Source of the DNA: Stenotrophomonas maltophilia
GTDB taxonomy: Bacteria > Pseudomonadota > Gammaproteobacteria > Xanthomonadales > Xanthomonadaceae
Reading direction: 5' to 3'
DNA: 64,000 nt
Assembly: GCF_003205835.1 (NCBI RefSeq)
Contig: NZ_CP029773.1
Coordinates: forward strand, 4,558,501 to 4,622,500
The notes under the pieces are model-generated. The model was given only the letters and a program-made list of their open reading frames with translations. It searched no databases and was not told the DNA's origin. Below are positions 54,302 to 62,947 of the stretch, in pieces. A program made the position numbers and the translations under genes. Positions within the stretch are counted from its first letter, which is position 1; each line of letters starts with the position of its first letter.

Positions 54302-57300
54302 TGATCGAGCAAGTACTTACGGGTGCCGTACGGCACCGCTGGCTGGTTCTGTTCATCACACTGGTGATTGCGGTGATCGGCGGGTGGCAACTGAACCTGC
54401 TACCGATCGACGTGACTCCGGATATCACGAACAAGCAGGTCCAGATCAACACCGTCATCCCGACGCTGAGTCCAGTGGAGGTCGAGAAGCGCGTTACCTA
54501 CCCGATCGAGACCGCGATGGCAGGACTTCGGGGCGTCGCGAACACCCGGTCGTTCTCGCGCAACGGCTTCAGCCAGGTCACGGTGATCTTCGATGAGAGC
54601 GCAGACCTCTACTTCATGCGCCAACAGGTCACCGAGCGACTGACTCAGGCTCGGCCCCAGTTGCCGGAGGGTGCCGAACCGCTGATGGGCCCGGTTTCGA
54701 CCGGGTTGGGCGAAGTATTCCACTACAGCGTTGAATTCACCCACCCAGATGGCAAAGATGCCCCGCGAAATGATGGTAAGCCTGGCTGGCAAAGCGACGG
54801 TTCGTTCCTGACTGATCAGGGGGAACGGCTGACGGACAACATGGCACGTCTGGCCTACTTGCGCACAGTCCAGGACTGGATTGTGCGGCCTCAGCTGCGC
54901 ACGACGCCGGGCGTAGCAGACGTCGACAGCCTCGGCGGCTACGTCAAGGAGTATGTCGTTGAGCCCAATGCGAGCAAGCTCGCAGAGTACGGGTTCTCCT
55001 ATACCGACCTAGCCGACGCGTTGCAGGATGCCAACCTGTCGGTCGGAGCAGACTACATCCAGAGGTCGGGCGAGTCCTATCTGGTGCGCGCAGACGCCCG
55101 CATCCGCTCCGTGGACGAGATTGCCCGTGCCGTTGTGGGCAATCGCAACGGAGTTCCCGTAACAGTGGGAGACGTCGCACGTGTGGTCGTTGACGGTGAG
55201 CTCCGCCGCGGTGCCGCCAGCCGCAATGGCTACGAGACCGTCGTTGGCAGCGCACTCATGCTGGTTGGCGCCAACAGCCGAACTGTGGCGGCCGCAGTGG
55301 GTGACAAGCTGCAGGAGATCGGCAAGACCATGCCGCCGGGCGTGAGGATTGTTCCCACGCTGGACCGATCCCAGCTGGTTGTCGCAACGATCAAGACCGT
55401 CGCCAAGAACCTGGCCGAAGGCGCTCTTCTAGTCGTGGTCATCCTATTTGCATTGCTCGGAAACTGGCGAGCTGCTGTCATTGCTGCATTGGTGATTCCG
55501 TTGTCCCTGCTGATCACCGCGATCGGCATGAACAAGCTCGGGATCTCTGGCAACCTGATGAGTCTGGGTGCGCTCGACTTTGGCCTGATCATCGACGGCG
55601 CGGTCATCATCGTCGAGAACGCGCTGCGCCGTTTGGCAGAGCGACAGCATGCACTTGGGCGCCCACTCAATCTATCGGAGCGGCTGCATGAAACGATCGC
55701 CTCGTCCAAGGAGATGGTCCGCCCGACCGTGTATGGGCAGGCGGTCATCTTCCTGGTCTTCGTGCCATGCCTGACCTTCCAGGGCGTCGAGGGAAAGATG
55801 TTCTCCCCGATGGTAATTACCCTGATGCTGGCGCTGGCCTCTGCATTCGTGCTCTCCCTCACTTTCGTTCCGGCGATGGTGGCGGTCATGCTCAAGGGCC
55901 ACATTTCCGAGAAAGAAGTACGGGTAGTCGCTGCCACCAAGAGCCGCTATCAGCCGATGCTTCGCAGCGCAATCCGCCAACCCATGCCCTACCTGGCCGG
56001 TGGTCTTGGCGTCCTGGTGGCCGGCGTTGTGGCCTTTGGCTTTGTGGGTCGGGAGTTCATGCCCACATTGGATGAGCAGAATCTCAACCTGTCCTCCGTT
56101 CGCATCCCGTCCACATCGATCGAGCAGTCCGTCGCCATCGACCTTCCTCTTGAGAAGGCACTGATGACGTTGCCGGAGGTACAGACGGTGTACTCCAAGG
56201 CCGGTACCGCAAGCCTGGCCGCAGATCCCATGCCGCCCAACGCGTCCGACAACTACGTGATCCTCAAGCCCAAGGACCAATGGCCGGATGGAGTGAAGAC
56301 CAAAGAGCAGGTGATCGAGAGGATTCGAGAGAAGACAGCCTTTCTTGTTGGTAACAACTATGACGCCACCCAGCCCATCGAGATGCGCTTCAATGAGCTG
56401 ATCGGCGGCGTTCGTAGCGACGTTGCAGTCAAGATCTATGGCGAAGACCTGACGGCGCTTGCCGGCAGCGCTGACAAGATTGCGAGCGTCCTCAAGAAGA
56501 TTCCGGGCGCATCGGATGTCCGTGTGGCGCAAACGGGAGGCTTCCCGACCTTTGACATGGCATTCGACCGGGCCGCGATCGCCCGTTACGGACTGACCGT
56601 CAAGGAAGTGGCCGACACAGTGTCTGCTGCGCTGGCAGGTCGCATGGCGGGCCAGATCTTCGAAGGTGATCGGCGCTTCGACGTAGTGGTTCGTCTGCCC
56701 CGTGTGGACCGCAGCGATCTCGATGTACTGGGAGCCGTTCCGGTCATGCTGCCGCCAGGCAGTCAGGAAGGCCGTCAGTCTGTTCCGCTTCGTGAATTGG
56801 TCAGCTTCCGCTTCACGCAGGGTCTGAACGAAGTCAGCCGCGACAATGGCAAACGTCGAATCTATGTGGAAGCGAATGTGGTCGGGCGTGACCTGGGTAG
56901 CTTCGTTGACGACGCCAAGGCGGCTATTGGCCAGCAGGTGCAGTTGCCCACCGGTTCCTGGATCGAATGGGGCGGGCAGTTCCAAAATCTGCAGGCAGCA
57001 ACGAAGCGACTGGCGATCATTGTGCCTCTCTGCTTCATCCTCATTGCGGCCGTCCTCTACATGGCGATTGGCAACGGTTTGCTGACAGGTACGGTACTGA
57101 CTGCAGTGCCACTTGCTCTGGCCGGTGGATTCTTCGCATTGGCGTTGAGAGGAATCCCCTTCTCGATCTCAGCCGCTGTGGGCTTCATCGCGGTATCTGG
57201 TGTCGCGGTGCTCAACGGCCTGGTTCTGATCTCCGCGATCAAGAAACGCCTGCACGAGGGGCTTCCGCCAGATGAGGCGGTCGAACTGGGTGCAATGGAG

Positions 57301-57546
57301 CGCGTCAGACCGGTTCTTATGACCGCGCTGGTTGCCTCCCTGGGCTTCGTCCCGATGGCGATTGCAACGGGTACGGGCGCCGAAGTGCAGAAGCCACTGG
57401 CTACAGTGGTTATCGGGGGTCTTGCCACGGCAACCGTACTGACGCTGTTCGTGCTGCCTGCGCTGTGCGGGCTGGTACTCCGAAGAACTGCGCGCAGGAA
57501 GGCCGCGGGCATTGAAGACCCCCTGCCGGTACCCGAAGTCGATTGA
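54301..57546 (+). CDS. cnrA: Heavy-metal RND permease CnrA/NccA-like
   Basis: 1081 aa, normal for HME-RND pumps. Opens MIEQVLTGAVRHRWLVLFITLVIAVIGGWQLNLLPIDVTPDITNKQVQINT, then two periplasmic loops and the heavy-metal motif LDFGLIIDGAVIIVEN, with Asp426 and Asp432 as probable proton-relay residues. Further marks are NEVSRDNGKRRIYVEANV and the late helices GFIAVSGVAVLNGLVLIS. Proton-driven export of Co2+/Ni2+ is inferred from the YXH regulators upstream; CzcA-type zinc/cadmium specificity is the alternative. Coupled to cnrB. Confidence 0.92.
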   Translation: MIEQVLTGAVRHRWLVLFITLVIAVIGGWQLNLLPIDVTPDITNKQVQINTVIPTLSPVEVEKRVTYPIETAMAGLRGVANTRSFSRNGFSQVTVIFDESADLYFMRQQVTERLTQARPQLPEGAEPLMGPVSTGLGEVFHYSVEFTHPDGKDAPRNDGKPGWQSDGSFLTDQGERLTDNMARLAYLRTVQDWIVRPQLRTTPGVADVDSLGGYVKEYVVEPNASKLAEYGFSYTDLADALQDANLSVGADYIQRSGESYLVRADARIRSVDEIARAVVGNRNGVPVTVGDVARVVVDGELRRGAASRNGYETVVGSALMLVGANSRTVAAAVGDKLQEIGKTMPPGVRIVPTLDRSQLVVATIKTVAKNLAEGALLVVVILFALLGNWRAAVIAALVIPLSLLITAIGMNKLGISGNLMSLGALDFGLIIDGAVIIVENALRRLAERQHALGRPLNLSERLHETIASSKEMVRPTVYGQAVIFLVFVPCLTFQGVEGKMFSPMVITLMLALASAFVLSLTFVPAMVAVMLKGHISEKEVRVVAATKSRYQPMLRSAIRQPMPYLAGGLGVLVAGVVAFGFVGREFMPTLDEQNLNLSSVRIPSTSIEQSVAIDLPLEKALMTLPEVQTVYSKAGTASLAADPMPPNASDNYVILKPKDQWPDGVKTKEQVIERIREKTAFLVGNNYDATQPIEMRFNELIGGVRSDVAVKIYGEDLTALAGSADKIASVLKKIPGASDVRVAQTGGFPTFDMAFDRAAIARYGLTVKEVADTVSAALAGRMAGQIFEGDRRFDVVVRLPRVDRSDLDVLGAVPVMLPPGSQEGRQSVPLRELVSFRFTQGLNEVSRDNGKRRIYVEANVVGRDLGSFVDDAKAAIGQQVQLPTGSWIEWGGQFQNLQAATKRLAIIVPLCFILIAAVLYMAIGNGLLTGTVLTAVPLALAGGFFALALRGIPFSISAAVGFIAVSGVAVLNGLVLISAIKKRLHEGLPPDEAVELGAMERVRPVLMTALVASLGFVPMAIATGTGAEVQKPLATVVIGGLATATVLTLFVLPALCGLVLRRTARRKAAGIEDPLPVPEVD

Positions 57547-57574
57547 GCACAAGCCCCTTCCACGGCTTCACGTC

Positions 57575-57609
57575 CTGCCCTACGGATCGGATTACGATCC
57601 GCAGGGCAG
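57575..57609 (+). other. Long hairpin between cnrA and the exporter gene
   Basis: CTGCCCT-A-CGGATCG-GATTA-CGATCCG-C-AGGGCAG, two perfect 7-bp stems around one mismatch, 29 bp after the cnrA stop and 34 bp before the next ATG. No T run, so likely RNA processing, partial termination or a protein site rather than a full terminator. Confidence 0.6.
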
Positions 57610-57643
57610 CGGCGCTTTCCACTGTTCCATCTAGAGGTGAGCC

Positions 57644-58978
57644 ATGATCGAGGTCCTACGCTTTCCAACATTCAGGAACCTGTTCGCTGCGCAGGTTATC
57701 GCGCTGATCGGCACGGGCTTGGCTACCGTGGCGCTCTCTCTTTTGGCCTATGACCTGGCGGGGGCTGAGGCGGGCGCTGTGCTAGGTACGGCTCTGGCAA
57801 TCAAGATGATTGTCTACGTGCTGTTGGCCCCTCTGTCCGGAGCGATCGTCCCGGCAAATCTACGCAAACCGGTGCTTATTGCCCTCGACCTGGTGCGGGC
57901 GGGCGCGGCGCTTTGTCTGCCGTTCGTCAACCAGATCTGGCAGGTGTACCTGCTCATTGCCTTGCTGCAGTCGGCCTCGGCGTGCTTCACCCCTCTGTTC
58001 CAGTCGACGATCCCGGAAATCCTGAAGGAGGAACGCGACTACACCCGAGCACTGTCCCTGTCGCGCCTGGCCTATGACCTGGAGAGCCTGCTGAGTCCCG
58101 CGTTGGCCGCTGCTCTGCTGACGCTGATCAGCTTCCACGGCCTGTTCGCTGGTACGTCCGTAGGCTTCGTGATATCCGCCATGCTGGTGTTCTCAACTGC
58201 ATTCCCCTTCGTTGCTCCTTCCCTGAGAAAGGACGGTCCCTACGCCCGCGCGATTCGAGGAATGCGGATCTACCTGAAGACGCCCAGGCTGAAAGGGTTG
58301 CTTGCCCTTAATCTGTGTGCGGCCGCCGGCGGCGCCATGGTGTTCGTGAACACTGTCGTCGTGGTGCGCAACGTTCTCGGCGGAGCAGAGTCACAGGTGG
58401 CATGGGCGCTGGCAGCTTTCGGTGGCGGTTCGATGCTGACGGCGCTTGTCCTCCCCAAGGTTCTCGATCGGGTGGCTGACAGGCGTGTGATGCTCTCCGC
58501 AGCCCTTGCAATGTGCATTGTACTTGTGACCCTCAGTCTTACCTGGCTGCTCTCGCCCTCCTCCATAGGTTGGCCCATCGTGCTCGCCGGCTGGGCATTG
58601 TTGGGGATGAGCTATGCGGGGCTGGTGACTCCTGGCGGCAGATTGCTGCGACGATCAGCGGAATCCACCGATCTGCCATTCCTGTTCGCAGCGCAGTTCT
58701 CTCTCTCCCACGTGTGTTGGCTGATTGCCTACCCTCTGGCGGGAACCGTGGGTGCGAAGTTTGGAATGCCAGTGGCGATCATGGCACTGGCAGTAGTCGG
58801 CATCGCCGGATTCGTGTTCGCCTGGAGAATCTGGCCCGCCCATGACCCGGACGAGATTTCCCACGGTCACGACGATCTGGCTGCGGACCATCCCCACTGG
58901 GCGGAACACGCCTCTTCCAACGGCAAGCATTCACATCGGTATGTCATCGACGACGTGCACCCTCGTTGGCCTGGATGA
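57644..58978 (+). CDS. MFS metal exporter with His-rich tail (NreB/CnrT-like)
   Basis: 444 aa, twelve-helix MFS pattern (LRFPTFRNLFAAQVIALIGTGLATVALSLLAYDLAG; LNLCAAAGGAMVFVNTVVVVRNVLGG). The last about 45 residues are rich in His and Asp (HGHDDLAADHPHWAEHASSN and HSHRY), as in the nickel exporters NreB and NrsD. This position after cnrA is taken by cnrT or nccN in Cupriavidus, so it probably adds nickel export. Preceded by a long hairpin; ribosome-binding site AGAGGTGAG. Confidence 0.82.
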   Translation: MIEVLRFPTFRNLFAAQVIALIGTGLATVALSLLAYDLAGAEAGAVLGTALAIKMIVYVLLAPLSGAIVPANLRKPVLIALDLVRAGAALCLPFVNQIWQVYLLIALLQSASACFTPLFQSTIPEILKEERDYTRALSLSRLAYDLESLLSPALAAALLTLISFHGLFAGTSVGFVISAMLVFSTAFPFVAPSLRKDGPYARAIRGMRIYLKTPRLKGLLALNLCAAAGGAMVFVNTVVVVRNVLGGAESQVAWALAAFGGGSMLTALVLPKVLDRVADRRVMLSAALAMCIVLVTLSLTWLLSPSSIGWPIVLAGWALLGMSYAGLVTPGGRLLRRSAESTDLPFLFAAQFSLSHVCWLIAYPLAGTVGAKFGMPVAIMALAVVGIAGFVFAWRIWPAHDPDEISHGHDDLAADHPHWAEHASSNGKHSHRYVIDDVHPRWPG

Positions 58979-58994
58979 CGGAAACTTGAACAAG

Positions 58995-59027
58995 GGGCGC
59001 GAGAGGGCATTTTCACCGCTCGCGCCC
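58995..59027 (+). terminator. Hairpin after the NreB-like gene
   Basis: GGGCGCGAG pairs with CTCGCGCCC over a 15-base loop, followed by GACGTTGT. Perfect 9-bp stem. Confidence 0.65.
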
Positions 59028-59074
59028 GACGTTGTCATATCGACTTTGCCAGAACAAGCCTCTAGTCTTTGCCC

Positions 59075-59446
59075 GTGCGATCCCTTCGTCTACCAACCAG
59101 CGTGCTGTTGCGCAGCTGCATCTTCATGATGCTGGTGGCGAGTCTGCTCGTGCGACCCGTCCTGAATCATCTGGGTGAGCTGCACGGCTTGCAGCACATC
59201 GTGCAGGCTGCGGTGGAACATGGTCACCCCCATGTTGGGGTGAGTGATGCCGCAGACCGTGATCTTGAACACGCGGTTGGATTGCACAGCCTGTTGCACC
59301 AGGCCGATCTGACGGCTTCTGTAGGCATCTTGGCCAGCCTTGCTGGACCCGCTCGAGTTGATCTGAGCGATATCCATCCCTGGCACCAGCCAGCGGCAGA
59401 GCTTCAGCATCATCGCTCATCCCTGTTCAGGCCTCCTATCGCCTGA
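59075..59446 (+). CDS. Small His-rich exported protein (CzcI-like), copy 1
   Basis: 123 aa from GTG 59075 (RSLRLPTSVLLRSCIFMMLVASLLV). The signal-like helix is followed by a His-rich periplasmic chain: GELHGLQHIVQAAVEHGHPHVG, DLEHAVGLHSLLHQADL and HPWHQPAAELQHHRSSLFRPPIA. The protein at 61243 aligns with it along the whole length (RPV/M...L.ELHGL.H...AAV.HGH.H...LHQAD...FRPPI). The size and position before metal-efflux genes recall CzcI, a metal-linked periplasmic regulator, but homology to CzcI is not certain. GTG chosen because the paralogue starts MRLSARHGLALR. Confidence 0.7.
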   Translation: MRSLRLPTSVLLRSCIFMMLVASLLVRPVLNHLGELHGLQHIVQAAVEHGHPHVGVSDAADRDLEHAVGLHSLLHQADLTASVGILASLAGPARVDLSDIHPWHQPAAELQHHRSSLFRPPIA

Positions 59447-59490
59447 GACCCAGGCATCGTGCTCGCACTGAGCAGAGGCTTGGCAGCGCC

Positions 59491-59514
59491 CGTCCAGTCA
59501 ATCCTTACTGGACG
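59491..59514 (+). terminator. Hairpin after first His-rich gene
   Basis: CGTCCAGT-CAATCCTT-ACTGGACG, a perfect 8-bp stem, followed by TTCGTCG. Terminator-like, 45 bp after the stop. The rest of the gap to 59691 (about 180 bp) shows no other clear feature. Confidence 0.55.
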
Positions 59515-59690
59515 TTCGTCGCTGCAAGAAATTATTCATTCGTTCCCCGCCCGGACCCCGCTTACGCGCAGTGATCCGTGTGACGTGCCGTGCGCGCCTT
59601 CTGCGCACTCGTAGCACGTTGCGCCGGTTCCCAGTGTCGTAGCGGATAGCTTTGGCGGAGGTCCGCTGACCGCATTCGTAGATCCTCATC

Positions 59691-60443
59691 ATGATCCCCA
59701 GTTCTGAATCCGGGACGCTCTCGCGCGTCCTTCTCCAACCCCCACTACTGTCGCACTGGCCGCGAACTCTACTCGCACTGCTTTCCCTGTTCATGCTGCT
59801 ACTCACAGCTGACGGGGCGTTGGCTCACGCGATCGCCGAAGGCGACAAGGGCTACATCCAGGAAATATCTGGAGTAAATCTGATCGCATTCGCCTATCTG
59901 GGCGCGAAACACATGGCCACCGGCTATGACCACATCCTGTTCCTCCTGGGCGTGGTGTTCTTCCTGTACCGGATGAAGCATGTCGCGCTGTATGTGACGC
60001 TGTTCGCGATCGGGCACTCCACAACGATGCTGCTGGGTGTGCTGTTCAACGTGGGCATCAACAGCTACCTGATCGACGCAATCATTGGTCTGTCTGTGGT
60101 CTACAAGGCCTTGGACAATCTGGGCGCCTACCAGCGTTGGTTCGGCTTCCAGCCAAACACAAAGGTTGCGACGTTGATCTTCGGCCTGTTCCACGGCTTT
60201 GGTCTGTCAACCAAGATCATCGAGTACGACATCTCACCCGATGGTCTGTTGCCCAACCTGCTTGCGTTCAACGTCGGCGTGGAGATCGGCCAGATCCTCT
60301 CGCTTGGCGCGATTCTGATCGCAATGGGCTACTGGCGCCGCACGCCCAGCTTCTTCAAGCACGCCTACACCGCCAATGCCGCCATGCTCTGCGCCGGATT
60401 CATTCTGATCGGCATGCAGCTCACTGGCTACTTCGTTTCCTGA
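59691..60443 (+). CDS. HupE/UreJ-family membrane protein
   Basis: 250 aa. An N-terminal helix or signal (LLALLSLFMLLLTADGALAHAIA) is followed by six helices with the HupE/UreJ_2 marks: GAKHMATGYDHILFLLGVVFF, FAIGHSTTMLLG and LFGLFHGFGLSTKI. His residues line several helices. Family members are thought to take up or pass nickel/cobalt for hydrogenase or urease. Here it lies in a metal-resistance island with no such enzyme, so its role may be transport or sensing in resistance. The stop is 19 bp before the membrane-anchored gene. Confidence 0.85.
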   Translation: MIPSSESGTLSRVLLQPPLLSHWPRTLLALLSLFMLLLTADGALAHAIAEGDKGYIQEISGVNLIAFAYLGAKHMATGYDHILFLLGVVFFLYRMKHVALYVTLFAIGHSTTMLLGVLFNVGINSYLIDAIIGLSVVYKALDNLGAYQRWFGFQPNTKVATLIFGLFHGFGLSTKIIEYDISPDGLLPNLLAFNVGVEIGQILSLGAILIAMGYWRRTPSFFKHAYTANAAMLCAGFILIGMQLTGYFVS

Positions 60444-60462
60444 CTTTCAAGAGAACTACATC

Positions 60463-61113
60463 ATGTACAACAGTAAGCCCGCCGAAGGCGACCTTCCCAC
60501 CAGCCGCCAGCTGGGACGCACCACCGCAATTGCCGCCGGCATCGCCATCATCCTCCTGGTTGGAGTGGTGATGCCATCTGAGTACGGAATCGATCCCACT
60601 GGTGTTGGTCGGGTACTTGGTCTGAAGGAAATGGGGGAGATCAAGGAACAGCTTGCCGAGGAAGCGGCAGCTGACGCTGCGATGGACGCAAAGGCCGCCG
60701 AAGACGAGGCAGCCGCCCTGCTGACGCAGGTGTCCACGCAGAACCGTAAGACCGTTGAAGTTGCTCAGAAGCCTGCCGCGAGTAATGCGGCCACCGCTGC
60801 CGAATGGCGGGACGAAGAACAGGTTGTCCTGACGCCGGGCCAGGGCACCGAGATCAAGCTCGTCATGAAGGCGGGCGAGCGCGCCAGCTACCAGTGGTCT
60901 GTTGAAGGCGGCGTCGTGAACTTCGACACCCACGGAGACGGCGGCGGTCGAGCGATCAGCTATGAGAAGGGTCGAGGGGAAGCCACCAAGCAGGGGGTGC
61001 TCCTGGCTGCCTTCGATGGCAACCACGGATGGTTCTGGCGCAACAGGGGCGAGGAGCCCGTAACGCTTCTGCTCCGCACCGGAGGGGAGTACGAGTTGAT
61101 CAAGAAGATGTAA
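60463..61113 (+). CDS. Membrane-anchored protein of HupE-linked pair
   Basis: 216 aa. One helix near the N-terminus (AIAAGIAIILLVGVVMPSEYG), an Ala/Glu-rich coiled coil (about residues 60-90, EEAAADAAMDAKAAEDEAAALL), then a beta-rich domain (about 110-216) with VLTPGQGTEIKLVMKAGERASYQWSVEGGVVNFDTHGD and NHGWFWRNRGEEPVTLLLRTGG. Similar 'transmembrane anchor' proteins are, as I recall, found after HupE genes in other metal islands. 19 bp after HupE, one operon. Function unknown. Confidence 0.75.
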   Translation: MYNSKPAEGDLPTSRQLGRTTAIAAGIAIILLVGVVMPSEYGIDPTGVGRVLGLKEMGEIKEQLAEEAAADAAMDAKAAEDEAAALLTQVSTQNRKTVEVAQKPAASNAATAAEWRDEEQVVLTPGQGTEIKLVMKAGERASYQWSVEGGVVNFDTHGDGGGRAISYEKGRGEATKQGVLLAAFDGNHGWFWRNRGEEPVTLLLRTGGEYELIKKM

Positions 61114-61126
61114 ACCGCAGCGGTGA

Positions 61127-61161
61127 GCGGTGGCCGGGTGCGCTTAAGGCCCGGCCACCGC
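61127..61161 (+). terminator. Strong hairpin after the membrane-anchored gene
   Basis: GCGGTGGCCGGG pairs with CCCGGCCACCGC (12 bp, perfect) over an 11-base loop. No T run directly after. Confidence 0.7.
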
Positions 61162-61242
61162 CCTATGTGGGGTATTTCCGATGGGCTGCGCCCAGTTTCG
61201 GCCCCTCGACAACCCCAGCCAGCCCCGCTTAAGCTAACCCAT

Positions 61243-61608
61243 ATGCGTCTTTCCGCCCGCCACGGCCTTGCCCTCAGGATCAGCTTCTTTGCGCTGATGC
61301 TGTTGAGTGTCGTTGCGCGGCCGATGGTGATCCAGCTCAGCGAACTGCACGGATTGGAACATGACATCGCAGCAGCGGTGGATCATGGCCATTCACATGC
61401 CGGCGGTGCGGGCGACAATCTGGACCCGGATCACGCCACTGGCGCTCATGCGGTACTGCATCAGGCAGACGCGAGTTTCGCTGGAAGCTTGTTCACGCCC
61501 CACGTCTACCTGGCTTCACTACCGCTGGCCGGTGAAGTCCATGCTCTGCGACTTCTGAGGGTGCCTGCAGGGCACCCGGCGTCACCCTTCCGACCTCCGA
61601 TCGTCTGA
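61243..61608 (+). CDS. Small His-rich exported protein (CzcI-like), copy 2
   Basis: 121 aa from ATG 61243. Signal-like helix (ALRISFFALMLLSVVARP), then ELHGLEHDIAAAVDHGHSHAGGAGDNLDPDHATGAHAVLHQADASF and an end FRPPIV. It is a clear paralogue of the 59075 protein. It sits 88 bp upstream of czcC, exactly where czcI lies in czcICBA operons, which supports a periplasmic metal-binding regulator or chaperone. Many His and Asp residues in the middle could bind Co, Ni or Zn. Confidence 0.72.
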   Translation: MRLSARHGLALRISFFALMLLSVVARPMVIQLSELHGLEHDIAAAVDHGHSHAGGAGDNLDPDHATGAHAVLHQADASFAGSLFTPHVYLASLPLAGEVHALRLLRVPAGHPASPFRPPIV

Positions 61609-61696
61609 CGACCCTAGCTGCGCTCTAGCAGCCTGAGCGCGCCTCCCGTGTAGCGGGACGCGGCGCGTCGTTCTGACTTTCTTTCCGGAGGCTTCC

Positions 61697-62947
61697 GTGA
61701 AATTCCGTAGTGTGTGGGCGCTGGCTGTTGCCGGCGCCTGCGGTGTGGCCCTTCCTGGCCACGCCGCCGAAGTGCTGCGCCTGGAGGATGCGGTTGCCCG
61801 CGCCCTTGGCACTCACCCAAGCGTGCAGGCAGATGCCGCACAAATAGAGGCGACAAAGAACCGTGCGGCGCGAGAGGGCTTAGCAGCCCCGTTGGTGCTC
61901 GGCGGAGAACTGGAGAACGTGGCCGGTAGTGGCAGCGTGCGAGGTATGGACGCTGCCGAGGCAACGTTCCGGGTATCCAAGATTCTGGAACTGGGTGGCA
62001 AGCGGGCGGCCCGCCAAGCGCTTGGCGGCGCGGAGGTCGATGCAGCCCAGCGAGAGGCTGATGTGACCCGGGTGGCCATCGCCACACGCACCGCTGGTCG
62101 ATTCATCGACGTGCTTGCGGCGCAGGAGCATGTCGAGCATGCGGAAGAGCGGATTCGTATGGCCCGCGCGCTCCAGCGAGAGGTGGCCCGCTGGGTCTCT
62201 GCGGCACGGAACCCGGACTCAGACCTGAGGGCCGCTGAAATCGCCCTGGCCGATGCAGAGCTCAAGCGTGATCAAGCAGTCCAGCGGTTGGAGGCATCGC
62301 GCATGGCGCTTGCGTCTTCCTGGGGCTCTTTCACCGCTGACTTCGACACCGTCGCCGGCGATACAAACATCCTCCCCCCGCTGGATGACTACCAGACGCT
62401 GTCCGAACGCCTTCAGAACGCGCCACAGCAACGTGCCTTCGATGCCCAGTCCAGAATTCTTGCCGCGCGCCGCGATGTCGCCGTTTCCAGCGCGAAGCCT
62501 GACGTGAGTGTTGGATTTGGACTTCGCCGTCTTGAAGCAACGAAGGACAGTGGCTTGGTCATGTCGATCTCGGTTCCCTTGGGAACCCGGCGTCGATCAG
62601 CCTACTCGGTATCCGAAGTCGACTACGAACTGAGTGCGCTCAAGTCACGCCGTGAAGCACAAATGTTGGAGCTCAACCAGGAGCTGTTCGGAGTCTATCA
62701 ACAGCTGCGCCAAGCGCAGTTGGAGGTCACCTCCGTTCGTGAGCGGCAGCTCCCCAAGGCGGAGCAGGCGATGAATCAGAGCCGTCGTGGCTTCGAGGAG
62801 GGTCGATTCTCCTATCTCGCATTGAGCCAGGCGCAGAAGACGCTGTTCGACCTTCGTGAGCGCGAAGTCGAGTCCGCCGCACTCTATCTCCGATTGCTGG
62901 TCGAGGCAGATCGCCTCACCGCCTCCGCCCAGGATATCCGCCCATGA
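61697..62947 (+). CDS. czcC: Outer-membrane factor CzcC-like of second metal pump
   Basis: 416 aa from GTG 61697 with a GGAGG ribosome-binding site. Signal peptide ends GHAA; the two-repeat outer-membrane factor of the CzcC type has LEDAVARALGTHPSVQADAAQIEATKNRAAREGL at its start, FRVSKILELGGKRAARQALGG, and SISVPLGTRRRSAYSVSEVDYELSAL. Only distantly like cnrC in this window, so it is a separate system and not a copy. The stop overlaps the czcB start (ATGA). Confidence 0.85.
   Translation: MKFRSVWALAVAGACGVALPGHAAEVLRLEDAVARALGTHPSVQADAAQIEATKNRAAREGLAAPLVLGGELENVAGSGSVRGMDAAEATFRVSKILELGGKRAARQALGGAEVDAAQREADVTRVAIATRTAGRFIDVLAAQEHVEHAEERIRMARALQREVARWVSAARNPDSDLRAAEIALADAELKRDQAVQRLEASRMALASSWGSFTADFDTVAGDTNILPPLDDYQTLSERLQNAPQQRAFDAQSRILAARRDVAVSSAKPDVSVGFGLRRLEATKDSGLVMSISVPLGTRRRSAYSVSEVDYELSALKSRREAQMLELNQELFGVYQQLRQAQLEVTSVRERQLPKAEQAMNQSRRGFEEGRFSYLALSQAQKTLFDLREREVESAALYLRLLVEADRLTASAQDIRP

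Noticed and set aside
57575..57609. Simple Rho-independent terminator after cnrA
   Set aside because: No T run follows and the next gene has the same direction and belongs functionally with cnr; kept as a hairpin of unknown role.
59447..59690. Nickel/cobalt (czcD-type) riboswitch before the HupE gene
   Set aside because: Only one simple hairpin is visible; the four-way-junction pattern of that class was not found.
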